DNA of 64,000 bases from Piscinibacter sp. (GTDB taxonomy: Bacteria > Pseudomonadota > Gammaproteobacteria > Burkholderiales > Burkholderiaceae_C): the NCBI GenBank assembly GCA_017983795.1, contig JAGOAS010000017.1:38163-102162 (forward strand), read 5' to 3'. The notes beneath the pieces were generated by a model, which saw nothing but the letters and a program-made list of their open reading frames with translations, did no database searches and was not told the origin of the DNA. Below, piece after piece: positions 16,114 to 24,654 of the stretch (position 1 is the first letter of the stretch; each line of letters opens with the position of its first letter). The translations under genes were made by a program, and so were the position numbers.

Positions 16114-16316
16114 TGCGGGGCGTGGACAGGGCCTCGTGCCGGCGCAGCCTCGGGGGAGGCCCGATTACCCGGCACGCCATGCATGGGGACTGCATCGATG
16201 AGGGGAAGACCCTGTACTTCCGGTGCCAAAGGGGTTGGGGCTCGGGCCGTGAAGCTCGCGCGCCGCGATGGCGGCGCCGTGCCGGGGGCAAGGCCAACGG
16301 ATTGCAGAGGCGGACC

Positions 16317-16553
16317 ATGAACGAACCTCGGTTGTTTCTCGTGCGGGTCTGGCAACACCTGAGCCAGTTCCGCGCCGCCGTGCGCGGCCTGGACCAGGAC
16401 GAGCCGCGGCTGTTCCACGAAGCGCAACAGCTCGGCGAGTTCTTCCGCGCGGCGAGCGAGGCCGGGTCAGCAGCGCCGGCCGAACGCACGGCAGGCGAGC
16501 CTGGCGAAGCGACGAGCGCATTCGAACCGAAGAAGCCGGAGAGTCGACCGTGA
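16317..16553 (+). CDS. small acidic protein, unknown
   Basis: 78 residues starting MNEPRLFLVRVWQHLSQFRAAV, then a helix-prone Glu/Asp/Gln-rich middle and a polar Ala/Glu/Pro tail. It has no signal peptide or Cys, so it is probably cytoplasmic. AGAGG lies eight bases before the ATG; an in-frame ATG at 16180 would add an Arg-rich stretch that looks non-coding. It sits between the secretin-like gene and the CARDB gene on the same strand, so a role as an accessory or regulatory peptide of this operon is possible. Confidence 0.6.
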   Translation: MNEPRLFLVRVWQHLSQFRAAVRGLDQDEPRLFHEAQQLGEFFRAASEAGSAAPAERTAGEPGEATSAFEPKKPESRP

Positions 16554-16618
16554 ACGCGCGCGCGCCGTGCGCGGGGGCGGCCCCATTCGAGAGCAACGGC
16601 GCAAGAAAGGAGACGGCC

Positions 16619-18034
16619 ATGATGGCTGCTTGCAGGCACACAGATCGACGCGGTTTCCCGGCAATCAGCGGGCGGGCGAGCCGGCGGGCCGCGCTGGCGG
16701 CGGCATTCGCCGCGGCGGCGATGCTGGCGCCCGGGCTTGCCCGTGCCCAGTCGGACCTCGCGGTCACGATCACGCAGGGAACCGCCAACCCGGTGCCCAC
16801 CGGTGCGCCGGTGACCTACGCCGTGACGGCGCGCAACATCGGCACCGCGCAGTCGTCGCCGGTGCAGGTTCGCCTCGAGCTGCCCACCAGCCTCACCACG
16901 CCGACCGCCAGTGGATCGGGGTTCACCTGCAGCTCGAGCACCGCCGGCACGTTGCGCACCTTCAGCTGCTCGAGCGGCGTCCTGGCCAGCAACCAGTCGC
17001 GTTCGCTGTCGTTGTCGGCCACGGCGCCGGGCACGATCAGCGGCGACAGCCAGACGCTCACGGTCAAGGCCATGGTCAACCCCAACGACCTGGCGCGCGA
17101 GCAGGGCCGCACGGCCAACAACACCGCAACGGTGTCGACCGTCGTCCAGACGCTGCCCGATCTGGCACCCTCGTGGGCGGGGTCGAGCACCACTGCCAGC
17201 CCAGGGGCCGACCTGATGTTCGAGCTGACGCTGCGCAACATCGGCAACCGCGCCTCGGGCGACGCCGTGCTCAAGGTGAGCATCCCGGTGGGGCAGCTCA
17301 GCTTCAGCCGCTTTGCCAACAGCCAGTTCGACGGCGGATGCAGCCCGCCCGATGCGCAGGGCAAGTTCACCTGCCGGACGTCGACCGTGCCGGCAGGCGG
17401 CTCCCGGCGTGTGCAGATTTGGAGCAGGACAAACAACCTGCTCGAAGGCGGCGACAGGCTGCTCTCGCAGGCCACCGCGGAGCTTCGGATCGGCCTGCCC
17501 TCACTGACTCCAACCGGCGGCAGGACGGCGGCAGAGGTTCGACCCTTGGGCACTTCGGAGCGCAACGAGCGCAACAACACCTCCAGCCTCGTCACCACCG
17601 TCAGCCCCAGCGTCGACCTGCAGGTGGAGCTCGCGCGCTCGAGGGTGTTCAACTGCGGCGACCGGCGCACGGTGGAGCTGGTCTATCGTGTCAGCAATCG
17701 GGGGTCGGGAACCACCACCCGGAACACGCAGCTCCAGGTCGCCAGGAGCAGCGCCTGCGGTCTCAACGCCTACCTGTCCACTGGAGTCGCCGGCTGTTTC
17801 TGCCTGACGTCGACTCTGCCGGAGCACCACGCCCAGAACTGCAGCTTCGGCGCGACCAGCCAGACCTGCCCGATCAACACGCTGGCCGCCGGCGCAACGC
17901 GCGAGTTCACGCTTTACGTCGAGGGCGCCGCGGGGCAGAACAGCGTCCAGGTTCAGGCCACGGTGGACCCCGCCAACGTGCTGCCGGAGAGCAACGAGCA
18001 GAACAACCAGATCGCCACCACGCACCCGCTGTAG
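16619..18034 (+). CDS. exported protein with CARDB/DUF11-type repeats
   Basis: 471 residues. A long signal with SRRAALAAAFAAAAMLAPGLARAQ (residues ~22-45) suggests Tat or Sec export. Three beta-sandwich repeats follow (~50-165, ~172-325, ~335-465), each ending in the CARDB/DUF11 signature: EQGRTANNTATVST, SERNERNNTSSLVTT and LPESNEQNNQIATTH. Such domains are cell-surface or adhesion modules. AAAGGAG precedes ATG 16619. It closes the plus-strand operon of island A. A CARDB protein also occurs in island B (34186-35430), one of several parallels between the islands. Confidence 0.85.
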   Translation: MMAACRHTDRRGFPAISGRASRRAALAAAFAAAAMLAPGLARAQSDLAVTITQGTANPVPTGAPVTYAVTARNIGTAQSSPVQVRLELPTSLTTPTASGSGFTCSSSTAGTLRTFSCSSGVLASNQSRSLSLSATAPGTISGDSQTLTVKAMVNPNDLAREQGRTANNTATVSTVVQTLPDLAPSWAGSSTTASPGADLMFELTLRNIGNRASGDAVLKVSIPVGQLSFSRFANSQFDGGCSPPDAQGKFTCRTSTVPAGGSRRVQIWSRTNNLLEGGDRLLSQATAELRIGLPSLTPTGGRTAAEVRPLGTSERNERNNTSSLVTTVSPSVDLQVELARSRVFNCGDRRTVELVYRVSNRGSGTTTRNTQLQVARSSACGLNAYLSTGVAGCFCLTSTLPEHHAQNCSFGATSQTCPINTLAAGATREFTLYVEGAAGQNSVQVQATVDPANVLPESNEQNNQIATTHPL

Positions 18035-18092
18035 CAGCGCCGATGGGTTGGCGGCTTCGGCGGCAGGCGCGGCCGGCCGCACGCAGGAGGCA

Positions 18093-18704
18093 TCAGCCGC
18101 CGGCCGGCCGCCGTGCGATCACGGTGGAGAACCGCTTCACCGTGCCCCCCGGTGCGTCGAAGCTTTGTACCCGCTCGACCAGCAGTTCCCAGCCGTCGAA
18201 TTCGCCGCAAAGCGCGTCGGGGGCGAACAGGCAGTAGGGGTCGTCGCCGAAGGCCGCGCGCCAGGTGGTGCCCTCGATCAGCACGTTGACCGCCGCGATG
18301 CCGCCCGGGCGCACCGCGTCGCGCAGCTGCACGAGCTGGCGCTGCGCGATCGCACAGTCGAAGTAGGACAGCAGGCCGATCGAGACCACCGCGTCGGAGG
18401 CGTGCGGCGGCGGCACGTGATCGCGCAGGTCGGCCACCTCGGCGCGCAGTGCCAGTGATCGCGCGGCCGCTGCAGCGCGCAGACGGTCGATCGCGCAGGC
18501 GCTCGCGTCCAGCGCCAGCACGCGGCAGCCACGCTCGGCGGCGGCCAGCGCCAAGTTGCCCAGGCCGCAGCCGGCGTCGAGCACGCCGCCGTGCAGATGC
18601 GGCAGTGCCTCGGTTTCGAACGGGTTCAGCTCGAACTCGCACGCCTCGGCCTGGCGCCGGAATTGCGCGTCGAAGAAGCGCACGCTGCTGGCGGCCGTGT
18701 TCAT
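18093..18704 (-). CDS. SAM-dependent methyltransferase (TehB-like)
   Basis: 203 residues with the SAM-binding motif VLDAGCGLGNLA near residues 41-52, the acidic strand end VLALDAS, and the later VRPGGIAAVNVLIEGTTW near 135-150. The last is typical of TehB/Methyltransf_11-like enzymes, whose members carry a similar NVLIEGTTY segment. TehB methylates tellurite or selenite, but related enzymes vary. The start is ATG 18704 (MNTAASSVRFFDAQF). It converges with the CARDB gene, 58 bp away. Confidence 0.85.
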   Translation of the reverse strand: MNTAASSVRFFDAQFRRQAEACEFELNPFETEALPHLHGGVLDAGCGLGNLALAAAERGCRVLALDASACAIDRLRAAAAARSLALRAEVADLRDHVPPPHASDAVVSIGLLSYFDCAIAQRQLVQLRDAVRPGGIAAVNVLIEGTTWRAAFGDDPYCLFAPDALCGEFDGWELLVERVQSFDAPGGTVKRFSTVIARRPAGG

Positions 18705-18780
18705 GTCGAGACGATGCCAAAGCCATCGCGGCTGCCTTCGCTGGCACGCACCGGTGAGAACCCCAGCGCGCGCCTCGCTG

Positions 18781-19362
18781 TCACTGACAGCGCCTGCACT
18801 TCTCCAGCACCAGTTCGCCGGTCGGGAAGCCCATCCGCAGCAACGGCCAACCCGTGGCATCCCGGTCGAGCGTCAGGCTGTGGCTGGCGGGAGCGACCGG
18901 AGCAGGGTCCAGGTACTGGTTGTTGCCGCACGAGTCCATCTTCGAGAAGATGGCCTTGCCGGGGTTGAACGTGGGTTCCGGGCCCGCACCGCTCAGCGTG
19001 CCGGTTTCCTGCCAGCGGGCGGTCCGGAAGCAGTTGCCGCCGAAGTACGCCTGCGCGAGGTTCCAGTGATGCTCGTAGCGCCCGTCGGGCCAGAAGTAGA
19101 AGGCGATGCCGAGCGAACCGTCACCTTGCGGCGTATCGCCGAAAGGGCCGGAATAGAAGGGGGGCACATAGGTCAGCACGGTCTCCCACTGGCCGCGCAG
19201 TTCCTCGGGTACCGACGCCGCCTGTTGGGGCTCTGCCGTCAGCCCCTGCGTCGGGTCGGACGAGCCTCCGCCTCCGCAAGCGGCGATGGCAAGGATCAAG
19301 GGCAGCAGCCAGGCGCGCTTCGTCCAACGGCTCGGCCCCACAGGGTTGGTGTTCGTTTGCAT
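18781..19362 (-). CDS. small lipoprotein, function unknown
   Basis: 193 residues. A lipobox LAIAAC (Cys29) is followed by GGGGSSD, a usual outer-membrane lipoprotein tether. The mature part has beta-like segments with aromatic residues (LGIAFYFWPDGRYEHHWN, GGNCFRTARWQETGT) that look like a small lipocalin or calycin-type barrel; this is an impression, not an identification. ATG 19362 is chosen because GGAGG sits five bases upstream, overlapping an unused in-frame ATG at 19374. It follows the repeat protein gene by 15 bp and is probably co-transcribed with it. Confidence 0.7.
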   Translation of the reverse strand: MQTNTNPVGPSRWTKRAWLLPLILAIAACGGGGSSDPTQGLTAEPQQAASVPEELRGQWETVLTYVPPFYSGPFGDTPQGDGSLGIAFYFWPDGRYEHHWNLAQAYFGGNCFRTARWQETGTLSGAGPEPTFNPGKAIFSKMDSCGNNQYLDPAPVAPASHSLTLDRDATGWPLLRMGFPTGELVLEKCRRCQ

Positions 19363-19377
19363 GCAAGCCTCCATCGT

Positions 19378-19785
19378 TCAGCGACGCTCCGGCGACGCGG
19401 CGCCGGCAACCGTGTAGTGCTTCGAGCGCAGCAGCGGCCACACCACCGCCGCGATCAGCGGGTCGGCGCCGGCACCTTGCGGCAGCGCGGGCGGGGCCCA
19501 GTTCGGTTCGTGGGCCAGCATCCGTGCGAAGCTCTCGAGGACCGGGTCGCTCGGTCGGCTCATGCGGATGGACGTCGTGCCCTCGCGAACCGGGACGACC
19601 AGGGCGGCGATGAGCGGATCGGCCGGGCCGATCGGGACGGCGGGCGCGCCGGCGGATGCCGGTTCGACGGCCAGCATGCGTTCGAAGCCCGCATGCAGCG
19701 GGTCGGCGATGACGGACGATGCGGCGAACGCGAGCGCGACGGCGGCGCAGCCGGTTTCGAGGAACGATCGAATCTTCGTGAACAT
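19378..19785 (-). CDS. small exported protein with two internal repeats
   Basis: 135 residues with a signal peptide cut near VIA-DPLHAG (residue ~27). The mature part consists of two similar ~45-residue units: FERMLAVEP...ADPLIAALVVPV and FARMLAHEP...ADPLIAAVVWPL. AGGAG precedes ATG 19785. It lies upstream of the small lipoprotein gene and downstream of the hybrid kinase gene, all on the minus strand, with 185 bp separating it from the kinase. Family not recognised. Confidence 0.65.
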   Translation of the reverse strand: MFTKIRSFLETGCAAVALAFAASSVIADPLHAGFERMLAVEPASAGAPAVPIGPADPLIAALVVPVREGTTSIRMSRPSDPVLESFARMLAHEPNWAPPALPQGAGADPLIAAVVWPLLRSKHYTVAGAASPERR

Positions 19786-19970
19786 GATGGGTCTCCTGGG
19801 TTTGCCGGATCGAGCAGCGAGCCACAAGGGGTTGTCGATCTGCGGTGCGTGCATCCTCGGCCGCGCCGGTATCAATCGCGTTTCGCTGCGAGCGCCGTCG
19901 TCGTTTCATTTGTTCCGCGTGCCAAGGCGCGTGCCGCGCGTCCGGAACGACCGGCGTCGCGGGCGTTGCG

Positions 19971-22778
19971 CTACCGCGCGGGAGCCTGGAGCGCCGCGGT
20001 GCAGCGCCGCACGCGCTGCACAAGGTCGGCGGCGCTGAAGGGCTTGTCCAGCCCGTCGGCGCCGCTCTCGCGGCGGAATTCGCTCGCCAGCGGCGACAAG
20101 GTATCGCCGGTGACGAAGACGAAACGCCCGGCCAGTTCGTGGTCACGTTCGCGGATCGCGCGCCACAGCGCGCGTCCGTCGAGGTCGGGCATCCGAAGGT
20201 CGGAGACGACGGCGTCGAAGCGCCCCTCGTCGAGCAACGCCAGGGCCACCGCGCCCGACTCGGCGATGGCCACTTCGAAGCCTGAGGCCTCGAGCGCGTC
20301 GCGCATCATCGCCGCCAGCTCGGGCTCGTCGTCGACCACGAGCACGCGGCCCGCGCCGCCGGTGGCCGCCAGCGTCTCGACCGCCGGCGCCGGCTCGACC
20401 GGCGGCGCGACGGCGGCGTGCAGCGGCAGCTCGAGCCGGAAGCACGCGCCGCGACCGAACGGCGATTCGGCTTCCAGCCGCAGCGACCCGCCATGCTCGA
20501 TCGCCACCGAACGCGCCACCGCCAGCCCGACCCCCGTGCCGACGCCTTCGGCCTTGGTGGTGACGAACGCCGCGAAGATGCGCTCGCGCTCGGCTTCCGG
20601 CACACCCAAACCGTTGTCGGCTACGCGCAGCCAGATGCGCTCGGCGTCGCAGCCCGATTCGATGCGGATGCGCCGCGGCGGGTCGACCGACATCAGCGCC
20701 TGCTGGGCGTTGACGATCAGGTTCAGCAGCACCTGCCCAAGCTTGTCGGCGTCGGCGAGCAGCGGCGGCAGATCGGGCTGCAGCTGCTGCTCGAGTTCGA
20801 TTCCGCCGGTGCGCAGTCCGTACTGCAGCAGGTCGACGGCACCGAGGGCCAGGTCGTTCAGCCGCACCGCCGTGCGCACCGCCGGGCGGCTGCGCGCCAT
20901 CGCCAGGAAGCTGCGCACGATGCGGCCGCAGCGCTCCGCGGCTTCGCGAATGCGAGTGGCGTCGGCGCGCAGGGCCGGATCGCCGCACTTGTCCTCCAGC
21001 AGGCTGGCGCGGCCCATCACGATGGCCAGCGGGTTGTTCAGCTCATGCGCCACTCCGGCCAGCAGGCTGCCCATCGCGGCGAGCTTCTCGGCCTGGCGCA
21101 GCGCCTCGCGCTGACGCGCGATCTCCTCGTTGGCGGCGCGGCGCTCGCTGACGTCGACCAGCGACGCGGTCACGCATGTCTCCTCGCCGCATTGGGTCTG
21201 CCACAGCAGCACGTCGACCGGGAACTCGCTGCCGTCGGATCGTCTGGCGGTCATCTCGACGCGGCGTCCGATCAGGTGCGGCTCTTCGCCGCGGCGCAAG
21301 CGTCGCAGGTCCTCGAGATAGGCGTCGCGCACGCTGTCGGGCACGATCGTTCCGCCGGCGGGACGCCCGAGCATCTCCTCGCGGGTGCGTGCGAACATGC
21401 GCTGCGCGGCCGGGTTGAACTCCAGGATCACGCCCTGCGAGTCGGTCGTCACGACGGCGGCGAGCGCATGGTCGACGATGGCCGACTTGAGCGCCTCGGT
21501 TCTCTGCTCGCGCGCTGCGGCCTCGCGCCAGGCGGCGAAGGTGTCGCGCGTCAGATGCAGCCACGGCGCCCAGTCGGCCGGCACTTCGGGCTGCGGCGCG
21601 TTCGCGTCGGCCGCCTGCCGGTGCAGGTAATCCACCAGCCGCAGCGACGGCTGCCCGAACTGGCGCCAGATCCAGGCAGCGATGGCGAGGAACAGCGCCA
21701 GCAGCGAAACGCCGGCGGCGATGTGGGGCCACATGCCCATCAGCAGGTCCCGGCGCAGTTCGGCTCTGTCGATGGCGTGCAACGCGACCCACGGTGCGAC
21801 CGCCGATGGGCGGGCGGCGACGAGCGCCGCCCCGATTGGCTGCGCGAGCGGCGCCACCAACGCCGTTGCCACGCGTTCGCGCTCGAATCGCGGCGGCGCC
21901 TCGGCAGCGGTCACGGCGTTGGACGCTGGAGCCTGCGCGACATGGTCCACCAGCACCCGGCCGTCGCCGTCGACCACCCAGAAGCGCCCGCTGGCGGCAT
22001 CGAACTCGACGGCATCGAGTGCCGCCAGCGACGCGTCGGCTACCAGCAGACGCCGCCCCGGCGCCGCCGGCACCGGCACGGCCAGCGTGATGCGGCGCGG
22101 CCGGTCGGCACCCGCCTGGGCGCGCCAGCGCACTTCATCCTGAAAGGCGCTTTCGTCCAGAAGGCCCGCCTTGCGGGCGACGTCCTGCAACGCCTGCTCC
22201 ACCGCTGGCGCCGACAGCTCGGACAGCCACTGCGACGACGCGACCCAAGGATAGATCCAGACTTCGCCCGCCTCGACGTCGACATGGGTGACGCGGCTGA
22301 ACCGGCCGCCGCGCAGCATCGTCAGTCGCGCCTGCTCGGCGAAGAGGGCGGCGCGCTCGACGCTGGCGGCGCGGCGCGTGGCATCGCTCCACCACCGGCC
22401 GGCGAGAATGACCTGCGGCGCCACGTCGCGCAGCAGCGAGGGCAGCGCATCGAGCGAGTACGTTCCGCTCGCATCCGGCGCGAGCGAGCGTTTGTCCACT
22501 TGAACGTCGCGTCCAATGAACCCCGGCGCGCGCGCGGCGACGCCAAGGCGCAGCAGGTCCTCGCGCATGCGGCCGAGCACGGCGTCGAGCTGCGTGACGC
22601 CGCGCTCGGTGCGCATCGCGAGCTGGCGTTGCGCGGCCCCCTCGAGGATCTCGTACTGCAGCGTCAGCGCATAGACCGCAGCCGCCAGCGCCGGCGCCCC
22701 CAGCGCCAGCATCAACCAGGCATAGCGCCGGCGCAGCCGTCGCACCGAACGCGGGTGCACCGGCTGCGGGGCGATCAT
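19971..22778 (-). CDS. membrane-bound hybrid sensor histidine kinase with PAS domain
   Basis: 935 residues. Transmembrane segments lie near 20-40 and 352-372 and enclose a ~310-residue extracytoplasmic sensor. A PAS domain spans ~425-545. The HisKA H-box AGVAHELNN gives phosphoacceptor His578. The ATPase has N-box QVLLNLIVNAQQAL, G1 VADNGLGVPE and G2 GTGVGLAVA. A C-terminal receiver (~810-930) has phosphoacceptor Asp860 in SDLRMPD and a KPF motif. Its ATG overlaps (ATGA) the stop of the response regulator gene upstream, so the two form a system. The signal is unknown; an envelope cue is likely. Confidence 0.9.
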   Translation of the reverse strand: MIAPQPVHPRSVRRLRRRYAWLMLALGAPALAAAVYALTLQYEILEGAAQRQLAMRTERGVTQLDAVLGRMREDLLRLGVAARAPGFIGRDVQVDKRSLAPDASGTYSLDALPSLLRDVAPQVILAGRWWSDATRRAASVERAALFAEQARLTMLRGGRFSRVTHVDVEAGEVWIYPWVASSQWLSELSAPAVEQALQDVARKAGLLDESAFQDEVRWRAQAGADRPRRITLAVPVPAAPGRRLLVADASLAALDAVEFDAASGRFWVVDGDGRVLVDHVAQAPASNAVTAAEAPPRFERERVATALVAPLAQPIGAALVAARPSAVAPWVALHAIDRAELRRDLLMGMWPHIAAGVSLLALFLAIAAWIWRQFGQPSLRLVDYLHRQAADANAPQPEVPADWAPWLHLTRDTFAAWREAAAREQRTEALKSAIVDHALAAVVTTDSQGVILEFNPAAQRMFARTREEMLGRPAGGTIVPDSVRDAYLEDLRRLRRGEEPHLIGRRVEMTARRSDGSEFPVDVLLWQTQCGEETCVTASLVDVSERRAANEEIARQREALRQAEKLAAMGSLLAGVAHELNNPLAIVMGRASLLEDKCGDPALRADATRIREAAERCGRIVRSFLAMARSRPAVRTAVRLNDLALGAVDLLQYGLRTGGIELEQQLQPDLPPLLADADKLGQVLLNLIVNAQQALMSVDPPRRIRIESGCDAERIWLRVADNGLGVPEAERERIFAAFVTTKAEGVGTGVGLAVARSVAIEHGGSLRLEAESPFGRGACFRLELPLHAAVAPPVEPAPAVETLAATGGAGRVLVVDDEPELAAMMRDALEASGFEVAIAESGAVALALLDEGRFDAVVSDLRMPDLDGRALWRAIRERDHELAGRFVFVTGDTLSPLASEFRRESGADGLDKPFSAADLVQRVRRCTAALQAPAR

Positions 22779-23518
22779 GCGCCGCCTTCCGGCACGAACA
22801 TGTAGCCGACGCCGCGCACGGTCTTGATCACCTCGGGCTTCTCGGGGTTGCGCTCGACCTTGCGGCGCAGGCGCATGATGCGCAGATCGATCGAGCGGTC
22901 GAACACGTCCCAGCTGCGGTTGTGTGCGCGCTCCATGATCTGGTCGCGGTTCAGCGGTCGGCCCGGGTTGCGCGCGAACAGCAGCATCAGGTCGAGCTCT
23001 GACGCCGTCAGCACGACTTCGCGGCCCTCGGCGTCGAAAAGCCGGCGCTTGTCGAGGTCGAGCCTGCAGGTGCCGAACGCCACCTGGGTCGACGCGGGGA
23101 CGGCGCCGGTCCGGGGCGCCACCGGCGCCGGAGCGACCGCCTGACCGTGCTGCATTCGGCGCAGCAGGCTCTTCACGCGCGCCAGCAGCTCGCGCAGCTC
23201 GAACGGCTTGGCCAGGTAGTCGTCTGCGCCGACCTCGAGGCCGACGATGCGGTCCACGGCCTCGGAGGCCGTGCTCAGCATGACGATGCCCAGACCCGGA
23301 TGCTCCACTCGCAGCCAGCGCGCCAGCGACAGGCCGTCCTCCCCCGGCATGTGGACGTCGATGACCGCCACCTGCGGTACCTCGGCCGCGACGATCGCGC
23401 GCGCCGTGGCCGCATCGTTCGCGGTCCGCACGCGCAGACCCTGCCGGCCGAAGTACTCGCTGAGCAGGCTCAGCAGCTCGGCCTCGTCGTCGACCACCAG
23501 CAGCGACGGCGGCGTCAT
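22775..23518 (-). CDS. OmpR-family response regulator
   Basis: 247 residues. The receiver domain (1-125) has acidic DDE at 10-12, phosphoacceptor Asp54 in VIDVHMPG and the KPFELREL segment. A Pro/Ala linker leads to a winged helix (~150-240) with LTASELDLMLLFARNPGRPLNRDQIM and FDRSIDLRIMRLRRKVE, ending in the canonical IKTVRGVGYMF. It precedes and overlaps the hybrid kinase gene by 4 bp and is its likely partner. GGGGGA lies six bases before the ATG. Targets may be the nearby exported-protein genes, but no site was identified. Confidence 0.92.
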   Translation of the reverse strand: MTPPSLLVVDDEAELLSLLSEYFGRQGLRVRTANDAATARAIVAAEVPQVAVIDVHMPGEDGLSLARWLRVEHPGLGIVMLSTASEAVDRIVGLEVGADDYLAKPFELRELLARVKSLLRRMQHGQAVAPAPVAPRTGAVPASTQVAFGTCRLDLDKRRLFDAEGREVVLTASELDLMLLFARNPGRPLNRDQIMERAHNRSWDVFDRSIDLRIMRLRRKVERNPEKPEVIKTVRGVGYMFVPEGGA

Positions 23519-23840
23519 GCCGGTCCCCCTGATCGAAGTCGCGGGTAGGGAACCAAGAAGTCTGATCGCCGCCAATCGCGTTGTTCTTGACCATGCCCAA
23601 ACACAGGGCAGGGAATCGTGATCCGCGCAAGCGGGACGTCGGCCGGACACCTGAGGGCCGACAGCCGAGGACCGAACAAATGAAACGAGGTCGCCCGCGC
23701 GGCGAAGTGTTCCTGATACGCACGCCGCCGACGATGTGCACACCGACGATCGACCGCCCCGCCTGACGCACCCAGCCGATCCGGTCACCGCGGGAGCGCC
23801 GCGTCGGGGCACACGCGTCCAACAAGCCGAGGAGAACCTC
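23519..23840. other. 322-bp divergent intergenic region
   Basis: This lies between the response regulator (minus) and a membrane protein (plus). No frame has protein character beyond short Arg/Pro-rich runs, and no heptamer pairs or clear inverted repeats were seen. It should hold the promoters of both flanking genes. Confidence 0.4.
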
Positions 23841-24407
23841 ATGTCGAACTTCGTTGTATTCCTTCATGTCGCGAGCGCCGCTCTGCTGATGGGTGGCGCG
23901 GTCGCCTCGCGTCTGGCCGAGCGCGCCGTCGGCGCGGCAAACGATCTCGCGACGCTGCGTGGCGCACTCGACGTGCTGCGGCGCATGTCGCGTATCAACC
24001 CGGCGCTGGCGCTGCTGCTGCTCGCCAGCGGCGCGTGGCTGGGCCGCCATGGGATGTGGGCGACGCCGTGGTTCCTGCTGGCGGTCGCTAGCTGGTTCGC
24101 CAACCTGATCCTGGTCGCACGCTTCGTCTTGCCGCACCAAAGGACGCTGGGCATGGCGGTTGACCGTGCGAGCGAAGGGCCGGTCCCGCCCGCGGTCGAC
24201 GCGCAGCGCAGCGCGAGCGCGCCGGCATACGCGCACGACGCGATGATCGGCCTGGATTTCGGCGTGCTCGTGCTCATGATCGTCAAGCCCGGCATGGAAT
24301 GGGCGCTCGCCGCACCGGTGCTCGGCGCGGCGCTGATGGTCACGATCCGGCGCGCCGGCCGGGCGGCGGGCGACTCGCAGCTCGTGCCGGCTGCTCCTGC
24401 CCGCTGA
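23841..24407 (+). CDS. DUF2269-like integral membrane protein
   Basis: 188 residues with about four membrane helices: FVVFLHVASAALLMGGAVAS, ALALLLLASGAWLG, TPWFLLAVASWFANLILVARFVLP and a final one around GALMVTIRR. The opening helix with its conserved His and following Gly-rich stretch resembles the DUF2269 group of small membrane proteins. AGGAGAA precedes the ATG. It sits alone between the two-component system and the large Ig-like lipoprotein. Function unknown. Confidence 0.7.
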   Translation: MSNFVVFLHVASAALLMGGAVASRLAERAVGAANDLATLRGALDVLRRMSRINPALALLLLASGAWLGRHGMWATPWFLLAVASWFANLILVARFVLPHQRTLGMAVDRASEGPVPPAVDAQRSASAPAYAHDAMIGLDFGVLVLMIVKPGMEWALAAPVLGAALMVTIRRAGRAAGDSQLVPAAPAR

Positions 24408-24564
24408 CATGGTGCGGATGGCCGCGCGCTGGCCGGCGGCGCGCGCGGCGAGCACGTCGACGCGGCTGTCGCCGACGCAAGGCGCTTCCCCCGGCGCGGT
24501 GTTCACTCCTGTCCGCGCGCGCAGCGTGCCTTCGCGTCGCGCAGTCCGGCCGGTTCGGCGACGA

Positions 24565-24596
24565 CAAACGCTGCGCAAACGCCGCCCAGGTAGCGT
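24565..24596 (+). promoter_or_regulatory. SARP-type promoter upstream of the large lipoprotein gene
   Basis: CAAACGC at 24565-24571 and 24576-24582, then 8 bp, then TAGCGT at 24591-24596. Spacing and hexamer are identical to the promoter at 12809-12840, 11.8 kb away, and similarity continues into the following bases (GTGCAG against GTGGAGG). The ATG of the lipoprotein lies 58 bp past the hexamer. Confidence 0.7.
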
Positions 24597-24654
24597 GCAG
24601 TGCAACGCAGCCGGAGCCGATCGAGCGACGGGTCAGGCACAGGAGACGGGAATC

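Noticed and set aside
20418-22805. A 795-codon plus-strand open frame antisense to the hybrid kinase gene
   Set aside because: Gln/Arg/Ala-rich, no domain pattern, lies fully opposite a clear kinase; a high-GC antisense artefact.
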